A stretch of 15,719 nt of DNA. Source: an uncultured Ruminiclostridium sp. GTDB lineage: Bacteria > Bacillota > Clostridia > Oscillospirales > Ruminococcaceae. How positions within the stretch are numbered: the first letter of the stretch is position 1; each line of letters starts with the position of its first letter. Location of the stretch: positions 1 to 15,719 of the forward strand of contig CAKSIR010000043.1 of the NCBI GenBank assembly GCA_934462775.1. The letters run 5' to 3'. A model generated the notes under the pieces. It did not search any database and was not told where the DNA came from. It was given only the letters and a program-made list of their open reading frames with translations. This document shows positions 14,029 through 15,719 of this stretch, piece by piece. Position numbers and translations under genes: made by a program.

Positions 14029-15549
14029 TCACTTCATCACAAACGGCAGTGTTTCAATTACGTCGCTTGGGAGGATTCCAGCCATTGACATTCTGCCTGC
14101 AAGCTCGTCTGCTGCAAGACCATGGAGATACACACCCAGCACTGCTGCGCTGAACGGTTCAACTCCCTGGGCAGTAAGTCCCGCGATAATGCCTGTGAGA
14201 ACATCTCCCGACCCGCCCTTTGCAAGCCCTGCGTTTCCCGTGGTGTTTACAAACGCCTTTCCGTCGGGAGAAGCAATTACCGTGTTGACGCCCTTAAGCG
14301 CCACGACTGCGTTATGCTCCGCTGCAAAGCTTTTTGCAAGGGAAATTCTGTCGGACTGCACCGCCTTTGCCGACAATCCCGTCAGCCTGCCGAATTCAGC
14401 AGGGTGCGGCGTAATGATTAAGCCTGCCTTGTTGTCCTTTAACACATTTATATTGTCGGCAGCGGAATTTATTCCATCAGCGTCAAGAATTATGGGACAA
14501 TCCGCTTTTTTCAGCACATATTCCGCGATTTTTCTCGTTTCTGCATTATTTCCCATGCCGCAGCCTACGGAAACCGCGGTCGCTTTCGGCAGCATTTCGC
14601 CAAGCTGTTCGGTACAGTCGCTGTCCATAAATCCGTCCTCGTCGGATTCAAGAGGCAGGAACGTGGCTTCGGGAATTGCCGCCCCCATGGTCCGTATGAC
14701 CTCTTTTACGGACGCAAGAGTAACAATGCCCGTTCCCACACGCAGCGCAGCCCTTGTAGACAGCGCAGCCGCCCCCATGAAGCAGCCGCTGCCGCTTATA
14801 TTCAGCAATCTGCCGTAGGTTCCTTTGTGGGCGCTTTTTGCCCGCTCAGGGATATAGGAGAGTATTTTTCTGTCGGTCAGCACCGCCTCATACTCGTTGT
14901 AGCAATCGCTGTCAATGCCGATTTTGAGCAGCACAAGATGTCCGCAGAAATCAAAGCAGGGGTGATTGAACAGCCCTTTTTTCACCGCCCCAAGCGTTAG
15001 GGTAACATCGGGCTTAAAAGCGTTTTCAGCAATTTCTCCCGTGTCGGAATTGCAGCCGCTGGGCACGTCAACCGACGCCTTAAAGCCCTTGCAGCCGCTG
15101 TTGATATAGGAAAACAGCTCCGCAATTTCCGACTCAAGCCCGCCGTGAAAGCCTGTTCCGAAAACACAGTCCACGATTACATCGCCGTCTGCAAGCAGCT
15201 CCCTGACTTTACCCTTGTTTTCGCCGTAAATAATAGCGCTGTCCTTATTTTTGTACAGAGCGTAGCACTCCCTCGCGCAGTCGCTGACAGGCAGTCCCTT
15301 AAGAAAAACAAGTGCGGCGTTTGCGCCCTCGTCCGCCGCAAGCTGAGAAATCACAATGCCGTCGCCGCCGTTGTTTCCCTTGCCCGCAAGGACTACAACG
15401 CGTTTTCCGCTTATTTCGCCCACAATCTTTTTTATACGCTCAAAGCAGGCGTTGCCCGCGTTTTTCATCAGTTCAAGATAGCTTGTACCGCTGTCGTTTG
15501 CAGCTCTTTCAGCCTGTTTCATCTGTGCGTTTGATACAACAAAGTTCAT
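14029..15549 (-). CDS. nnr: Bifunctional NAD(P)H-hydrate epimerase / ADP-dependent NAD(P)H-hydrate dehydratase
   Basis: This 506-residue fusion repairs NADH and NADPH damaged by hydration. The N-terminal YjeF_N epimerase (about 1-205) interconverts R- and S-hydrates and shows AGKGNNGGDGIVISQ (55-69), VDCVFGTGFHGG (126-137) and VDVPSGCNSDTGEI (160-173). The C-terminal YjeF_C/ribokinase-like dehydratase (about 230-500) uses ADP and shows HKGTYGRLLNISGS (241-254), ITPHPAEFGRLTG (379-391) and the nucleotide-binding GNAGLAKGGSGDVLTG (438-453) with the expected catalytic aspartate at 449. Length is normal for the fused family. ATG at 15549 is preferred over the in-frame TTG at 15561, because GAGGTG lies 4 nt before the ATG and overlaps the codons after the TTG. 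A terminator-like hairpin with its T-tract abuts this ribosome binding site. It heads an operon with the downstream lipoprotein. Confidence 0.96.
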   Translation of the reverse strand: MNFVVSNAQMKQAERAANDSGTSYLELMKNAGNACFERIKKIVGEISGKRVVVLAGKGNNGGDGIVISQLAADEGANAALVFLKGLPVSDCARECYALYKNKDSAIIYGENKGKVRELLADGDVIVDCVFGTGFHGGLESEIAELFSYINSGCKGFKASVDVPSGCNSDTGEIAENAFKPDVTLTLGAVKKGLFNHPCFDFCGHLVLLKIGIDSDCYNEYEAVLTDRKILSYIPERAKSAHKGTYGRLLNISGSGCFMGAAALSTRAALRVGTGIVTLASVKEVIRTMGAAIPEATFLPLESDEDGFMDSDCTEQLGEMLPKATAVSVGCGMGNNAETRKIAEYVLKKADCPIILDADGINSAADNINVLKDNKAGLIITPHPAEFGRLTGLSAKAVQSDRISLAKSFAAEHNAVVALKGVNTVIASPDGKAFVNTTGNAGLAKGGSGDVLTGIIAGLTAQGVEPFSAAVLGVYLHGLAADELAGRMSMAGILPSDVIETLPFVMK

Positions 15550-15558
15550 GTTACACCT

Positions 15559-15590
15559 CAAAAAATTAAGCCGTAGCAGTACGGCTTAAT
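15559..15590 (-). terminator. Terminator-like hairpin directly before nnr
   Basis: On the minus strand ATTAAGCCGTA (15590-15580) pairs perfectly with TACGGCTTAAT (15575-15565) around a 4-nt loop and runs into TTTTTT, which merges with the nnr ribosome binding site (GAGGTG). It has every feature of an intrinsic terminator. Because nothing could start between it and the ATG, it is either the end of an upstream gene with nnr depending on readthrough, or an attenuator in the nnr leader. Confidence 0.7.
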
Positions 15591-15719
15591 ACAGCGTGTC
15601 GAAAAAGTCAAATTTAAAGTTTTTGTCCACTTTTTTCAAAAAGTGGTGGGTACTTAGGGCAAAGCCCTAAGTCGCAATCCGCAGATTGCGAAAATCCCTT
15701 TGCAAAGCGCTTTTTTGCA
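15591..15719. repeat. String of back-to-back hairpins, probable intergenic repeat element, cut by the window edge
   Basis: There is no open frame with a start signal here. Four inverted repeats follow each other with short gaps: CCACTTTT/AAAAGTGG (15627-15634 with 15639-15646); ACTTAGGGC/GCCCTAAGT, a perfect 9-bp stem with a 3-nt loop (15652-15672); CGCAATC/GATTGCG, perfect with a 4-nt loop (15673-15690); and TGCAAA/TTTGCA (15701-15719). Such dense perfect symmetry outside genes is typical of miniature repeat elements (REP or MITE-like). Copy number cannot be seen from one window, and a structured RNA is the alternative. Confidence 0.5.
15611..15639 (-). promoter_or_regulatory. Possible nnr promoter inside the hairpin element
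   Basis: On the minus strand TTGAAA (15639-15634) is followed after 17 bp by TAAATT (15616-15611), a four-of-six match to the -10. The start would fall near 15604, placing the terminator-like hairpin (15559-15590) in the nnr leader. A second possibility, TTGACT with TATTAA closer to the gene, has only a 14-bp spacer. Confidence 0.35.

Noticed and set aside
15550..15561. Upstream TTG start for nnr
   Set aside because: The codon lies in the terminator T-tract and ribosome binding site; the family N-terminus fits ATG at 15549.
15585..15611. TTGACT and TATTAA as the nnr promoter
   Set aside because: The spacer is only 14 bp, too short for sigma-A; the TTGAAA-17-TAAATT pair is more plausible.
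1..15719. CRISPR array, prophage, transposase, toxin-antitoxin or defence system
   Set aside because: No regularly spaced repeats, integrase, transposase or toxin-like gene was seen. Apart from the 64-residue and lipoprotein genes, all the genes belong to recognised core or sensory families.

Overview
The window looks like chromosome of an endospore-forming clostridium (Bacillota, probably a gut-type Oscillospirales/Ruminococcaceae relative). Supporting signs are the dipicolinate synthase genes dpaA-dpaB, strong AGGAGG-type ribosome binding sites, sigma-A promoters of the TTGAAA-17-TATAAT kind, a two-part acyl-CoA dehydratase activase family typical of strict anaerobes, and a Firmicutes-type PcrA helicase. 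The taxonomic placement is inferred from gene content and style; no ribosomal marker is present.

Layout. Positions 1-31 hold the rho-independent terminator of a rightward gene lying off the left edge. Positions 32-617 have no convincing protein gene but are rich in signals: a leftward sigma-A promoter, a palindrome, a perfect dyad with direct repeats, an extended -10 promoter, a candidate structured small RNA ending in a strong terminator (about 426-546), and a sigma-K-like promoter. That last promoter drives dpaA-dpaB (618-2058, rightward), which make the spore-core compound dipicolinic acid. From 2055 onward every gene is on the minus strand: a 64-residue protein whose stop codon overlaps that of dpaB; a large membrane sensor with a predicted extracytoplasmic beta-propeller and an HD-GYP cyclic-di-GMP phosphodiesterase (2401-5421); pcrA helicase (5504-7849); an SPFH/prohibitin-like membrane protein (7930-8856); a 1426-residue fusion of two activase ATPase domains with two dehydratase-like regions (8951-13231); and an operon of nnr (NAD(P)H-hydrate repair, 14029-15549) followed by a small lipoprotein (13446-13991). 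The right end (15591-15719) is a string of back-to-back perfect hairpins that looks like an intergenic repeat element cut by the window edge.

How the genes relate. Apart from dpaA-dpaB and nnr-lipoprotein, most genes have their own promoter, so this is mostly a run of independent housekeeping, sporulation and signalling units rather than one system. I see no phage, transposase, CRISPR array, toxin-antitoxin pair or defence island. The least explained material is non-coding: the 300-550 region with its candidate small RNA carrying a repeated loop motif, the twin palindromes around the SPFH promoter, the terminator-like hairpin directly in front of the nnr ribosome binding site, and the terminal hairpin string. 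Among proteins, the giant activase/dehydratase fusion has no assignable substrate.
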